Shown one piece after another: positions 1 through 11,073 of a DNA stretch of 64,000 nucleotides. Under the pieces are notes generated by a model. That model saw only the letters and a list, made by a program, of their open reading frames with translations, searched no databases and was not told the origin of the DNA. Location of the stretch: positions 5,305,727 through 5,369,726 of the forward strand of contig JAJEKV010000006.1 in the NCBI GenBank assembly GCA_021234155.1, written 5' to 3'. The DNA comes from Isoetes taiwanensis (taxonomy: Eukaryota > Streptophyta > Lycopodiopsida > Isoetales > Isoetaceae). Position numbers and translations under genes: made by a program. Position 1 is the first letter of the stretch, and every line of letters begins with the position of its first letter.

Positions 1-819
1 CATTGCAAGTACCCTTCTTTCATTTGGATCTCTGGTCTTAGCAAGCTTTTCCTTTATGACAATACAGGTGTTACACTTAGAAAATGCTATCCTTTTAGCT
101 ATTGCCACCTCTGAATGATTCTCTTTCCAAGCAGACAGAAATGACGAAGGAGAAATATGCTTGCATGTCATCTCTGTAACGGTAATATCTACTTCTTGGT
201 GTATATCCTTATTAGTCAAGACTGAAGGTAGCCTCTTAACATTTTGTCTGCTACCCTCGCTCGTAATTTTCGAGCGGTGTGGCATCGTCTCTGCGTTTTC
301 ATCTATGAACATAGATAGCACAGCATTGCCAGCCAAAGTATGAGACCTTGGCTTCTTAGAACCACTATTTCTGTGCTCAGCAATTCTGTGGCCATCATTG
401 AAGAGCTTCTTCCACTTGTAAAAAGTGGAAATGGGTATGTCATAGGCTTCATGCCATGCTTTCACGCACACCTGTTTGTTATTCAACATCAGGTTGCGGA
501 CTACACCATTTTCAGAGCAAAGATCTAGCATGTTATATGCAAATGTTGTGCGCTCCAAGGACTTCATGTTCCAGTAAAAGGTTCTCATGCAAGCTATCTC
601 CTTGGATGTAAAATTTGCACATCATCTTTTCATGCAGCACAGTGATGACCTGAAGTATAAAATAGCCTCAGCACTAGTTTTTCTTTCACATTTGGTTTGT
701 GCTGGACGTGTCCTGGGTCTCCGATTGACCATGCGGTAAGGTCTCTTTTTGGTGATGCCAATTTCGGGTCTAATGGAGTAAGGTTCATTCTCCACATCCT
801 TCTCCTTCACTGTTATCAA
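1..819 (-). pseudogene. N-terminal part of a transposase-like protein, runs off left edge
   Basis: One minus-strand frame stays open from 819 to the window edge apart from a single TGA at 622-624. Just before the stop is a Cys pair (SLCCMKR) and just after it CANFTSKEIACMRTF, so the break falls inside a Cys-rich, probably zinc-binding segment. Next comes a helix-turn-helix-like stretch (AWHEAYDIPISTFYKWKK), a linker, and near the edge a second Cys pair (SKCNTC) followed by TRDPNERR. I recall this order (CC-C cluster, HTH, KC-x2-C, TRD) from repetitive transposase-like proteins of ferns, oomycetes and animals; a catalytic domain would lie to the left of the window. The TGA is one transition away from CGA (Arg). 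The upstream end overlaps the DUF8039-like frame at 785-819, so the start is unclear. Family assignment is from memory. Confidence 0.5.
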
Positions 820-1317
820 CGAGCACGAAGGCTATGGGCCATCTTACAAGGTCATGCAGTTGGGGCATTTCTGCACAGGCTTGGCAGCGCGTAGAGATCG
901 TTTCGGGCATTGGAAATAGGCTCATGATAGTAGCAGCTATCGAGCCTTCCCCTAACTTCACGTCAGCGACAGCATGGTTTGGATCGGCAAAAACGATAAC
1001 ACCATAACCGTAAGCCATGTGGCAGCATTCATGCATGAGTGTGCATGCCTTCTCAATTAACTCATCTCTAGAAAGCCTTTGCACATGATTCGTCTCATTA
1101 TTGGCTAATCTCTCATTGCCTCCGACCTGCCAGTTTATGCGTTTAATCTGTCCTGGTGGCGTGCAAACTTCTTCCTCTCTCACAAGCTGACCATCAATCT
1201 TCTTCTTGTACCACAACACAAAACTCCCCACAGCTTCACCAATTTTTTCTATTTCCAGCTCGGGAATTGGTAGTGGCAACTGTCCATCCAAAACATTCAC
1301 AATCGAAACAACCACCA
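785..1317 (-). pseudogene. DUF8039-like transposon-associated protein, C-terminal exon part
   Basis: The minus-strand frame reads from the end of the CACTA element at 1317 to a TGA at 785. It contains LPLPIPELEIEKIGEAVGSF followed by VLWYKKKID. The pattern (LP.P ... GEAVGSFV.W.K) matches the conserved core of the plant DUF8039 domain found in transposon-associated proteins. The frame continues upstream on the far side of the CACTA insertion (exons at 5767-5871 and 6230-6288). When one copy of the 4-bp target duplication is discounted, the two halves are in the same frame, so the gene was continuous before insertion. A splice donor-like GTAAGA lies near the C-terminal end, so the true C-terminus is uncertain. 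Its cellular role is unknown. Confidence 0.5.
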
Positions 1318-1345
1318 CACTACAAGAGGATGGGGGTATAGTGTC
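1318..1345 (+). repeat. Left CACTA terminal inverted repeat
   Basis: It begins CACTACAAGAGGATGGGG and ends TATAGTGTC. It matches the right repeat with one substitution and one single-base length difference. Confidence 0.85.
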
Positions 1346-4300
1346 AACCCTTGTGACAAGCCATAGGTGTAGTGACAATTTTGTGTCGACTGCTACTATC
1401 TTGACACAAAGTGCTTGTGTTGTGTCAAATTTGTGTCTAGTGCATAGTGTCAAATATCTCGTCCAAGGCAACGACATCCTTTTGTCAACTTTTTATTGCA
1501 ATTTAAGCGGGTTATTGCAACAATTTTTGAGCAATATTATAACTAAGATGTAACAACCTCTTCTTAAGACTTGTAACAAACTGGTATCCAAATTTTTATC
1601 TAATATTTCAACTGAATTGTGAGAAGCACTTGTCCAATTTAAGTGGGTTGTTGTTGCTACAACAATGCCATCAAATTTTGTATCTAGTATTTCAACGAAC
1701 TTGTGTTACTCATACATAAAATATAGTACTGCACCAAGGGATATTAGTTGGTACGATTCAAGAATGATTTGGATGCCTAAGAACTAGTTGGATGAAGGGG
1801 AATAGTAAATGGTGAAGAGTACTTAGCAATATGGACAAAGGAGCAAACCTATTAGGAAGACGAGACTTACTAAATACGAGATACTTGTAAAGTACATAAC
1901 ATATATAAGCAACCTCCATGAACTAGAGATAAATGATGAATAAATGCATTCACAGAATGCATAAAGGTAAAAACAAATGCCACTTCAATCTAGAACGCTC
2001 TTGTAAGTTGCATCTCTTACAGCTTGCCCCAAAAGTTCTCTAAGAAGGCCCTAGTAATGGATAGACCCACTATGATCTGGCCCTGTCAATGGACTCATAA
2101 CGTCAAAATTACCCTGGGGACCACGTTTTGTGGGCAGAAGACCATCGCTTCTCCAACTGATGGTTATAAAGACGGTTGAATCCTCCATTCAGGAACTTAT
2201 CAACAAAAATGAGTGTTTTTGTGAAAACCACCATGGTGACATGGCAAGATGAATGATGAAGTAGCAAAGGTAATTGGCAAACTATATGATGACATGAAAA
2301 ATGAAAATTAACTAGCCAGTTTTTTGGGTAAGAATCTTTTTCCATGATGACATAGCACTTTCCTAGATCAAGTGCCACATCACGCGGTGACTTGGCATAT
2401 TTTTAACTTCTAGCCAAAATGGTTAAGCAAGTTTTGAACGATGAATGACAAGTCTTTGCATGGTCGCTTGGGGCTAAGTGACTATGGCCCTTGTACCTTG
2501 CTATATGTGTCCATGTTGTCACCACATGCCATGTGTCCATATGCCATTATTCCATCTTCATACACTCTACTTATCCTACACACTCAACATTCTCACTCTA
2601 GTTACTTGTCCTTTGCAAAGACTTTGTGAGAGTAAAGATGCAAAATCACTATAGTTATTCCTAGTTAGTGAATGTCCATATTTGCTAGATCGTTGCTAAG
2701 TTGAACATTCATTATCCTTCAATAATAAACCAAGTGGTACTTCTTGAAGTTGTTTATCCAAAATCCCAAAATAACACACATTCTCTCTAGGTTTTGACGC
2801 AGAGAATCCAAAATAAGACTAATACTTTTACCAAAGAAAGGAAGGATCTTGAGGGAAAACTACTTTAGTTTTATATTTGGGCATGAAAATAGTACAAAAA
2901 TCCCATTCTTTTCATGATTTCATTTAAAACACTGGTTTGCATTATGCATGATTTGTTAAATTAATGGCATTTGAAGTTCAATTTGTCAAATGCAACTAAA
3001 GACAAACTCGACTAAATGCAATGTAAAAGACTTAGAGGAAGCAGAATATTAACGTGGAATAGAAGGCATAGGCAGCCATAAGAAATAGTTCAGTAGTGCA
3101 AGGGCAAATGGCCAACAAGACCGACAACTCCATACATGGTTACAATGGCTGGGTATTCCAAGATGCGTGCATAAGTGCTTCATCCTTGAATCTTTTGGCA
3201 GAACAAACAAATGCCAACAATCCTCAAACTAAAAAATTAAAATTGACAAGTATGCCATGATGTTTGTTTATACATTTTATCATATATTATTTTATTGGTA
3301 GCCGGTACCGTCGTCGGGAGACCAGCAGGGAGCAAGCTACGTTAGTGACCTACCACTCTCCTAACATTTCCAACATGTACAGATGCAATGGTATACTAGG
3401 CGTAAATCTAGTTTTAGTCAATATCATCGGCGCGTGCCTGAAGGGGCTTTGCCCTACCGATAAATCTGCTTTGACCTTCTAAGGAACCATACCAAAAGGA
3501 TTGCTCCCGCTTTGATGGTTTGTCCAAAGAACACTGCAACATGACTACAAAAACGATATAATTTCGCGCGAGGGCATTAGTGCCACCCAGAGGCAGGGCA
3601 CATTCTGCTCTTATACATCATCACGGAGCCCACGGAGGCCATGTTCAACAGCTTATGCAGTGGCTGGTGGGGCACAATTAATTGAACATACCCTGCCTGA
3701 TATGATGGGCCCTCAAAACTTATTTGTGTTTGTTTAATGCTGGCCGTCAGATGAAGGAAAATCAAGGGCTTAGATTTCGATCCTGGTCTTCCGTTTTGAT
3801 TGGTCGGTTTTTTGGCAGTCTTCTGTGTGTCTTCTGCTCAAATTTTCTTTTCTTTCCTATCCCTTCTTTTTGCGGTATTCTTGGCGTCTCGGATTTGAGC
3901 GCCTTTTCTACTCAAACCTTCTTCTTCTTTCCTTTCTCTGGTAGCAGGGCATGCCAAAAATGTTGGGGTATAGAAACTTTTCTTTGCCGTTTCTGCTGGA
4001 CATGTTTTTCTCTTTCTCTGGCTTGGATAGATTTGTGAGTTCAAATAGGTCTTCTGAGCACCGAAGCATAGTAAAATTCGAAGAATTATCAGATCTGAGC
4101 GCTCAGGCCTTTAATATGCTGGGTTTGGTCATCTTCCCCTTTCCGTGGTTTGCAGCTCCTGGCTTGGTCATTGAATTCTTGATTTTAGTTTTTCGCTTGC
4201 AAGATGAGGCTTCATGGGTTTTTTCGATTCAATTTCTGGAGCTTCTACAACATGAAATACGATTTATGTCTTTGATTCGAAACTTCTAAGGAGTGGCAAT

Positions 4301-4381
4301 CAGTTTCTCTAGTTATTTGCATTTGACAACCAGTATGAAACATGCCAAGCTATGGATATGGCTGTGCTTTTTCAAGGCGAG

Positions 4382-4481
4382 GCCTGTGGTTTCGGCAAGG
4401 TTAGGTATGGCTATGCCTGTGGTTTCGGCAAGGTTAGGATATGGCTATGCCTGTGGTTTTGGCAAGGTTAGGTATGGCCAT
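4382..4481 (+). repeat. 33-bp tandem repeat, three copies
   Basis: Three consecutive units contain CCTGTGGTTTCGGCAAGG followed by TTAGGTATGGCTATG. The middle unit has one extra base. They lie inside the CACTA element and generate a repetitive short open frame that is not a real gene. Confidence 0.8.
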
Positions 4482-4689
4482 GGAAACAAAGATTTCCACC
4501 ATATTGAACAGAGAATCTATAGAAGAGAAAATCACTCTATTGGCCACGATGCACACAAAGAAGGTATTAATGCACAAAACCTGTTCTGTCTTTCTTACAT
4601 TCAAGATTCAACTTCAAGTGCCTTTTTGCAGAGTCTTACAAGCATCAAGAGATTACCTGGAGCTAAAGTAGATGAAATATGGCACTACC

Positions 4690-4864
4690 AGATCGCCAGA
4701 CAGCCATTTCCTAGTTTCAGATTTCATCTGCTTCTGCATACACATGATTGCACTTTTACAAGGACTGAATTTTTGTACTTTCAGAGGTCGCCAGACAGCC
4801 ATTTCCTGGTTTCAGATTTCATGTGCTTCTGCATACACATGATTGCACTTTTACAAGGACCGAA
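4690..4864 (+). repeat. Pair of ~78-bp direct repeats
   Basis: Two copies of a segment starting TCGCCAGACAGCCATTTCCT and ending ACTTTTACAAGGACYGAA are separated by about 15 bp and differ at a few positions. They are interior to the CACTA element. Confidence 0.75.
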
Positions 4865-5163
4865 CTCAATGCTCAATTCCTTTGTTGTATTCCAATCCTT
4901 ATGAATAATGAAATTGGTTATTCTGTCTTCAACTATCATTCGACTATCAAAGGTGTTATTACGTTTCCCATTTTTGAAATTTTATTGTAACATTTCTACA
5001 ACAATGTGTAGTACGTTGCAATTAGTTTGTATGGGTCTTTTCTTGACAATGTTTTGGTGCTAGATTGTCACTATCTTGAGAATGGTGCTTGTTAATTCTT
5101 CACAAAGCTTTTGTTGTTAAGTTGATACTATTACATAAACTGGTGCCCTTGCAAGTATACCTT

Positions 5164-5357
5164 GGTGTAATTTTGACACAGTATGTAATTCAAAGCTTGT
5201 CACTATATATTTGTAGTTTTGGGACAAATCATACTTGTGAGTTGACGCAAGCTTGTCATTGGTGTAATTTTGACACAATATATAATTCAAAGCTTGTCAC
5301 TATATATTTGTAGTTTTGGGACAAATCATACTTGTGAGTTGACGCAAGCTTGCCATA
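5164..5357 (+). repeat. 97-bp subterminal tandem repeat, two near-identical copies
   Basis: Units start GGTGTAATTTTGACACA at 5164 and 5261. A third, more diverged partial copy follows at about 5390-5470. They contain the TTGACAC, CTTGTCAC and GACGCAAGCTTG motifs typical of this element's subterminal region. Confidence 0.8.
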
Positions 5358-5737
5358 AACCATACTGAATCTCAACACAATGCTTACTGTAGTTTTGACA
5401 CAATACGTAATTCAAAGCTTGTCACTATATATTTGTAGTTTTGGCACAAATAATACCTAAACTTGATGTAACCTTGTCATAAACTATAGTGGAACTCAAC
5501 ATAATGCTTGTTGATATTCTCGACACTAAACTACTATTATATATGATGCTAATTTGTCACAATACATGTTGCAAGCTTGTTGGAAACTCTATTAGTGTCG
5601 AACTTTTTTCGTCACAATCTTGATTGAATGGTGGTCACCCCAGTGACCAATGATGACGTCTAGTATAGTGTCGAGATTTTGACCAATTTAGGGATATTGA
5701 AGGTTTACTTAGTGTCAAAATTTTTGTCAATATGCTA

Positions 5738-5766
5738 GACACTATAGCCCCCATTCTCTTGTAGTG
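5738..5766 (-). repeat. Right CACTA terminal inverted repeat
   Basis: Read on the minus strand it begins CACTACAAGAGAATGGGG and ends CTATAGTGTC, mirroring the left terminus. Confidence 0.85.
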
Positions 5767-6288
5767 ACCATACCCTCCGGGACAATCGAATTGTGATGGC
5801 GCTTGAAATTGTGGACTCTTCCTTCTGCCACCTTTTTCCCCAGCAGATAAAGTGAGATTATATCCGCCATCCTACAAACAAGAGGTCGTGAATATCGCGG
5901 CCGCGATCTTCGTAAGCAAATAGAACTCTACTACAAAAAGACAACTGGGAGATAAAAAAATGCTAAGGACTTTCGCCACCGCGATCTTATTGAGCATAGG
6001 CAAGAACGCGGTCGCGCTTTCTACAAGCATGCACACTAGCTGTTTAGATAAGAACTCATGTGGAAAACACATGTCGAGATTAGCATGTGGTTTCGACTCA
6101 TACTTGTAAATATATCGGAGTTCTTAAGTAAATAGCAAGTGTAGATGGTTGAAGATATCGCAATCAGCGATCTCTCGTCGAAACACAAAAGTTAAAGCAT
6201 TGACTTCCAGACTAAAGCATTACTCTTACCTCACAGATCTGGAAATGGTGGTGTCAACGTCTCCTTGTAGCCAATGACCCGTCAGAAG
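5767..6288 (-). pseudogene. DUF8039-like gene, two upstream exons and a palindrome-filled intron
   Basis: On the minus strand an exon at 6288-6230 follows a CTGCAG acceptor and ends in a strong GAG/GTAAGAG donor. A 358-bp intron (6229-5872) follows, then an exon at 5871-5767 after a TTGTTTGTAG acceptor. The joined frame reads ISLYLLGKKVAEGRV then SIVPEGMV, where the CACTA element interrupts it, and continues in the same frame at 1317. AEGRV before the VP.G..V strand is the usual start of a DUF8039 domain. The intron holds four 34-bp palindromes of the same family as those in the divergent plus-strand gene. First exons farther upstream were not identified. Confidence 0.45.
5884..6180. repeat. 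Four 34-bp palindromic units within an intron
   Basis: Units lie at 5884-5917, 5962-5995, 5995-6028 and 6147-6180. The first has a perfect ATCGCGGCCGCGAT core. The second, on the minus strand, starts GCTCAATAAGATCGCGG, and the third and fourth are more diverged. They belong to the same family as the array at 7407-7680. Confidence 0.7.
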
Positions 6289-7321
6289 CTGCAGTGCCAT
6301 AAAAACATGTTTTGTATCATCCACGAGGAGAAAGAAAGCATATATTTGAAACACGTGAACATTGTATAATAAATACAGCAGAGTGCACAGGTTTGCTGAG
6401 AACATCTATTTTTAAATATTCTAATCCAAAGTATTAGCAGGTATCTTATAAATCCATATAATACATAGTGATGTTTCAGTAGAATCAATTCAATGCCGAG
6501 GACCCTGTAAGGAAACATTCTTTAAGGAATTTATTATTGATCATGAACTAACAGCAGATTCTTAACAGGTTGTAGTTATCATTGAAATTCATTGGAACAT
6601 TAACTTTGAGTTCACTTCACTGAGAGATATGCATCAGGATAGCCCTTTTACCTCGCCCGAAAGACACAAGTCGAAGCAATGGAAGAAATCGAAATGTATA
6701 GTGGCGCAGTGCAAGCGGATTATCAGCGCCCTTGTCAGCGCCTTCAATTGATGCAGGATTCTGCAGCAAAACCTTTGGAGAACTTGGCACAGCTTAGGCG
6801 CAGCTCAAGCATCTCCGAGATCTTGCAAAACAAACAAATTTGAATTGGCTTTTCCCGCTTTCACTCCAAATGTTTGCTACCGAATTCAAATTTTTCTGTC
6901 ACTGTCCATCCGTAATCTAGTTTCTTTCTCTGCCCTTTATGGCTGCTTAATATGTCAGGTTCATTTAATGAACTGACTGTACGGGAGGAATTTGAACACG
7001 GACGTCCTTGTACAGATTGCGTGCTTTTTGCTTAAGGTATTTTCGCACGGTCGCATTCATGGCCGATACTCAATAAAGCCCGCCGGCCGGTAATTAATGC
7101 AGCCGCCGTGTAATTAATGCGCCCGCACGTACGGCGTCATTATGGCTGGCACGCCAATCCACGCATCATTATGCTCGGCGGGTATTTAATTTTCGCGGCC
7201 GCGTTTCTATATAAATTCGCCTCCGAGCTATCTCATATCATCTCAGACAGTTTTCGGTGACCGCGATTTCTTCAGCGCCTAGCGCCTTCGAGCTTGCAGT
7301 GGCTTCAAGAACCTCTCTAAA
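6289..7321. promoter_or_regulatory. Divergent intergenic region with TATA box for the plus-strand gene
   Basis: Most of 6289-7000 shows nothing recognisable. From about 7020 the DNA becomes GC- and CpG-rich. GTAATTAATGC occurs twice (about 7091 and 7110), another palindrome core (TCGCGGCCGCG) lies at 7193-7203, and TATATAAA at 7208-7215. The ATG of the plus-strand gene is at 7322, about 110 bp downstream, a reasonable 5' UTR length. A 12-mer GGTCGCATTCAT at 7049-7060 recurs in the RING-gene promoter at 23219-23230. Confidence 0.5.
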
Positions 7322-7406
7322 ATGACCGGATTTTCGTATTCAGCCGGCGCCCGCGATCCCATGGCACCTAAGGACTCCCTCAGAGAAGGTAAATTCTAAC
7401 ATTTCA

Positions 7407-7680
7407 GCTCAGCAAGATCGCCGCCGCGATCTTGCTTACTAGATTTTGTAATGTTTTGATTGCTATAGCTGCTCAGCAAGATCGCGGCCGCGGTCTTGCT
7501 GAGCATAGTTTTTCTTTTCTGAGTAGTAGTATAGTAGCTCACCAGGATCGCGACCGCGATGCTCGTGAGCAGTTGTATTGTTTTCTTGCCCTGCTTAGCT
7601 GCTACACAACATCGCGGCCGCGATAGTGTGGAGTACTATTATAGTTGCTTGGAAAGATCGCGGTCGCGGTTCTCTTGAGT
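7407..7680. repeat. Intronic array of five 34-bp palindromes
   Basis: Units lie at 7407-7440, 7471-7504, 7537-7570, 7601-7634 and 7647-7680. Start-to-start spacing is 64, 66, 64 and 46 bp, with AT-rich spacers of about 30 bp (12 bp for the last). The consensus is a GCTCAGCAAG arm, an ATCGCGGCCGCGAT core, and the inverted arm CTTGCTGAGC. Unit 2 is palindromic over all 34 bp with one mismatched pair. The array lies wholly within intron 1 of the ParB/methyltransferase-like gene. Confidence 0.85.
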
Positions 7681-9330
7681 AGTTTATACTTTTCATTGTA
7701 CAACATTATGCAGCCTATCAGGCACTCACCACATGCTTTTATTTACAGCCCTTGCTCTGTTTCGTGGACCGGATGTCGAACCCATCCGTATTATAACCCC
7801 TTCTAATGAACGCAAATGGTGTATAGAGATTGCACAAGCAATACCACACATTAAAGGTGACCGCAGAAAGGACCTGTGCCTGTTCCTGCGAACTGGAAAG
7901 AAACCTGAGGACGTTGAACAAGTTGGCATAGTGGTGGCAATGTGGGAAGGCACGAAGAACAATGTGCAAGATGCTATCATATGCAGCATCGAGGACACAC
8001 ACCAATTGCAGTTCCTGGAGTACATTCTGAAATGGCGCAATTATGACCCATCTATGATGACAGCCAGCAAAATGAACAAGCCAGCCACAGGGAAAAATGT
8101 CCCAACATCAGCTAAGGGTTATGGATGGGTGTTGCCATCTTATGAATCTCTCTCTTTGTCAGGTATAAAGGGAAACAGAGACATCTTGGTAGGGTTCTCG
8201 GCATGCAGAAATGGTTTGTCCACAGACAAGAAGCCTCCGAGCTGTGCTTTGAAAGCAGTTCGGGACGAGAAAATGCCCTCGGTGATGGACACCAATTGGC
8301 TAAGAGCCGTGGCCAAGAAAAAAAGTGTGAAGCCAATTGCTACTTTGGGAGAGCCTTCAACATAAAAAACAGTTGTTGAAGAACCACAATCCACGATAAA
8401 CCCCTCCGGTATTATTAACCCTACTCTTCCTCTTGCTTTAAAGGCCCCAGATAGCACTACATCTGGTGGATTTGTTTCAAAAAAACTTACTACTTTCAAA
8501 ATTAACCTTAGAAATCTGAACACTGACGATAGCCCGCAGCCCAGCAGTTCTCAAACCCCCCCTTCTGTTACGGAAGCCTCCTCTAGACTAGCATTGACAT
8601 GGCCACACGCACCTGCCATTCCAGTCGAGTTGAAGTTCAATCCGGAAGAGGAACGCAAGATGGCAGAGCAAACCACTCAAAAGCTTGAACAGTTTAAACG
8701 GTTTTACCCCTTAGGGGTTAATTGGTTTACCAAGATTTCTATTTTTTATTGTGAACCTGCACCAGCAAACCTGACACACCGAATGCGATCAAATGACCAT
8801 GTTCAAACTCTGGTTAAAAGCTTCAAGACATACCCAACAGAGGTCCTCACACCTGCTGACGTCGTGCCATTTGACCCTATTACCAGGTAACTGATTCTTT
8901 ATCTTTTGGACACTCGTTGTTTAGATTTGACTTGATGGTTGTCTATTTTTCAGGAGGAGGGTGACATGGAGCAATCCAGAGGATTTAAAGGGCAAGAAAT
9001 TTTACATTATTTACGGCAACCACAAGATTTTTGCCAAGGCACAACTTCTTTGTTCTATTGTCGGCCGGTTGGAGCAAACAACTAGAATTTGCTAAAGTAT
9101 ATGCTAGAAGAAGATCGAGAGTGCTCAACGGAAATCTTACGCATACAAGGAATATATAGATATGAGTATTCAATGCAACGGTAATTGCAAACACCGCCTC
9201 TGAGAGAGCCACCGATTGAAAAACGCAACAACTTCACATCGGCCTACAAGGCTTATGGCTGTCCTCCACAAGGACCGATAGGGACGGCTACAACTTCAAC
9301 TTGGAAGGTATTTATTCATTTTCTACTGCC

Positions 9331-9360
9331 CAACATCGCGCCGCAGCGATCTTGATGACC
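9331..9360. repeat. Single degenerate palindrome in a short intron
   Basis: CATCGCGCCGCAGCGATCTTG lies inside an apparent 66-bp intron (9308-9373, GGTATTTA...TTCCGCAG) of the same gene. Core arms ATCGC and GCGAT are intact. Confidence 0.5.
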
Positions 9361-11025
9361 TTTGCTTCCGCAGATTTCCATGAAATTGCAACGACCACTT
9401 TGAAAGTGCGGGCTTAAAGATGAAAAACAATTCATCTTTATGGATGAGAAGGTTTTCAAGAAGTTAATGGAAGTTGCCGGACTGTGTGGGTGAACCGTAA
9501 GCTCGATGATGGCCATGGTGAGTTTCCTGACAAGCCATCCAAAGACTTCTTTAACAAGACACGGCTCCGGTTACTCACGAGGTATGTCGAATGCGAGGGT
9601 GTCACAAATTTCGATGAGATTATAGAAGGCAAGACGTATTTAAAGGTGCGGTCGGTATAGCGGAGATTTGATTGCAAACAACGGGCAACCGACATCGAAC
9701 CCTAACTTTTATGAGGCGCCAATTTTTATCTTATGCCACAAATTTGCTTGCGGAAGGATTTCGATAGTAGGGAGGAATTGCTTCAGGCTTTTCCCCGATT
9801 TGGTGAACAGAGAATACTTGATATATCGAATCTGCCGTCTGAGTAATGCGTGAAGGCTAACTATAACAAGGATCATACACTAGGTAACCTACATGTAGCC
9901 TTTCTGGAGCCAATCAGAAATATTCTAAAGCCAGAAGAGGCTAGAAAAAGAAAACAGAAGAAAAATATTGTCATAGCAGTGACAAAGGATGGCATCCCTA
10001 CTTCCTCCCCAGTGTCAGAGAATGCCACACTGATATTTATTGACATCCGAGGGATGAATAAGGTATGGGATTGCAAGAAATACACAGACCTATTTACAAG
10101 GATAGCTACCATGACTACTGCCAAAGTTTATCACTTGGTTATTATCATGCGCTCTGTGAATTTGCCCAATTGCTTGTACAGTCAGAAGCAAATTCAGGGA
10201 GGTGGCCACCTGTCTTTAGGTTCTTATGAAGAAATGGGTTGGGAGAACAAACGAAGGGTGAAAGAATATCAGTATTATATTAGTCATATGTGCATTAACA
10301 GGAGTGATGTTCGTGTAGCACCTGTGCAACCTGAGCTGGAGCTTCGTCTATCTCCACACAGCAAGGCTCCTAAAGCAACACCATTGCCTCCAGTGCCGCT
10401 AACAGGTAATGAGGATGCCGATGAGAAGATAAAAAAGAAGTTTCAAACTCTTTTTACAGGCAAACCAAGATACAAATGGGCGGCAATGAAAGGAGATCTT
10501 GTATTGAAATGCCAGCTGAAAACCTCGTATGCCTATTATATTGTTGATTAGCTGGTGCCCACCGACGGTTGCGTTCAGGATTTCTTTTCGGCTTGGACAA
10601 CTTTTCATGTCGCTCTTATGCAAGGCAAAAAGAGCGTGGCCTTTGAAAGTTCAGGTAAAGTGTGCCATTTCCTGAGGGCCTTCTTGGAAATGCTTCAGAA
10701 AATGGCCAATCAAACTACGGGGGGATCTGAAGAAGAGGAGAAAGCAGAGAATGCAGAGCCTAATCCTTTGCTGCCCAACATCAGTATTACCCAAAACACA
10801 GATATATCAGGGTTGGATACCATTTTGGATAACCTCGATGCTAAATCCTACGAGGAGAGAATGCAAGAAACAAAGCGCTTGCTAGAAGCGACGGAAAAAG
10901 GTATTGAAGCTCTCGAGCCCACTTTTCAAAAATTAAGTGCACTGAATGAGAAGATTGATGGGTACATGCCATTCTTGATAGGCGAACATAAGTTTGAATA
11001 CATGGGCGTAGAGCACATGGAAATA

Positions 11026-11073
11026 GACCAACAGCACATGGAAACAGACCAACAGCACATGGAAACAGACCAA
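11026..11073 (+). repeat. Short in-frame coding repeat (HMETDQQ)
   Basis: Three tandem copies of a 21-bp unit (CAACAGCACATGGAAACAGAC type) encode MEIDQQH, METDQQH and METDQ near the C-terminus of the methyltransferase-like protein. This is an acidic/polar low-complexity tract. Confidence 0.7.

Larger units (their letters stand above)
1318..5766. mobile_element. CACTA-type DNA transposon, apparently non-autonomous (4449 bp)
   Basis: Both ends begin CACTACAAGAG and form near-identical terminal inverted repeats of 28 and 29 bp ending in TATAGTGTC. This is the En/Spm (CACTA) signature. Both subterminal regions are crowded with GTGTCAA/TTGACAC and CTTGTCAC motifs in both orientations, as expected for subterminal transposase-binding repeats. 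The element is flanked by ACCA at 1314-1317 and 5767-5770, a 4-bp duplication where CACTA elements normally make 3 bp. The interior has short open frames (3724-4038, 4293-4904) but nothing I recognise as a TNP2-type transposase, so it would need a helper. It sits inside a DUF8039-like exon. Confidence 0.85.

Noticed and set aside
1206-1553. 115-codon plus-strand open frame
   Set aside because: It runs across the CACTA terminal repeat and lies opposite the DUF8039-like frame, so it is a chance frame.
3724-4289. Two overlapping hydrophobic plus-strand frames in the CACTA element
   Set aside because: Phe/Cys/Ser-rich translation of T-rich DNA with no family features; not a TNP2-type transposase.
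4293-4904. 203-codon open frame inside the CACTA element
   Set aside because: Its length comes from a 33-bp tandem repeat and a 78-bp duplication; it has no recognisable domain.
7407-7680. CRISPR array
   Set aside because: Spacing and repeat length mimic one, but repeats are imperfect, fully palindromic, located in a eukaryotic intron, and there are no cas genes.
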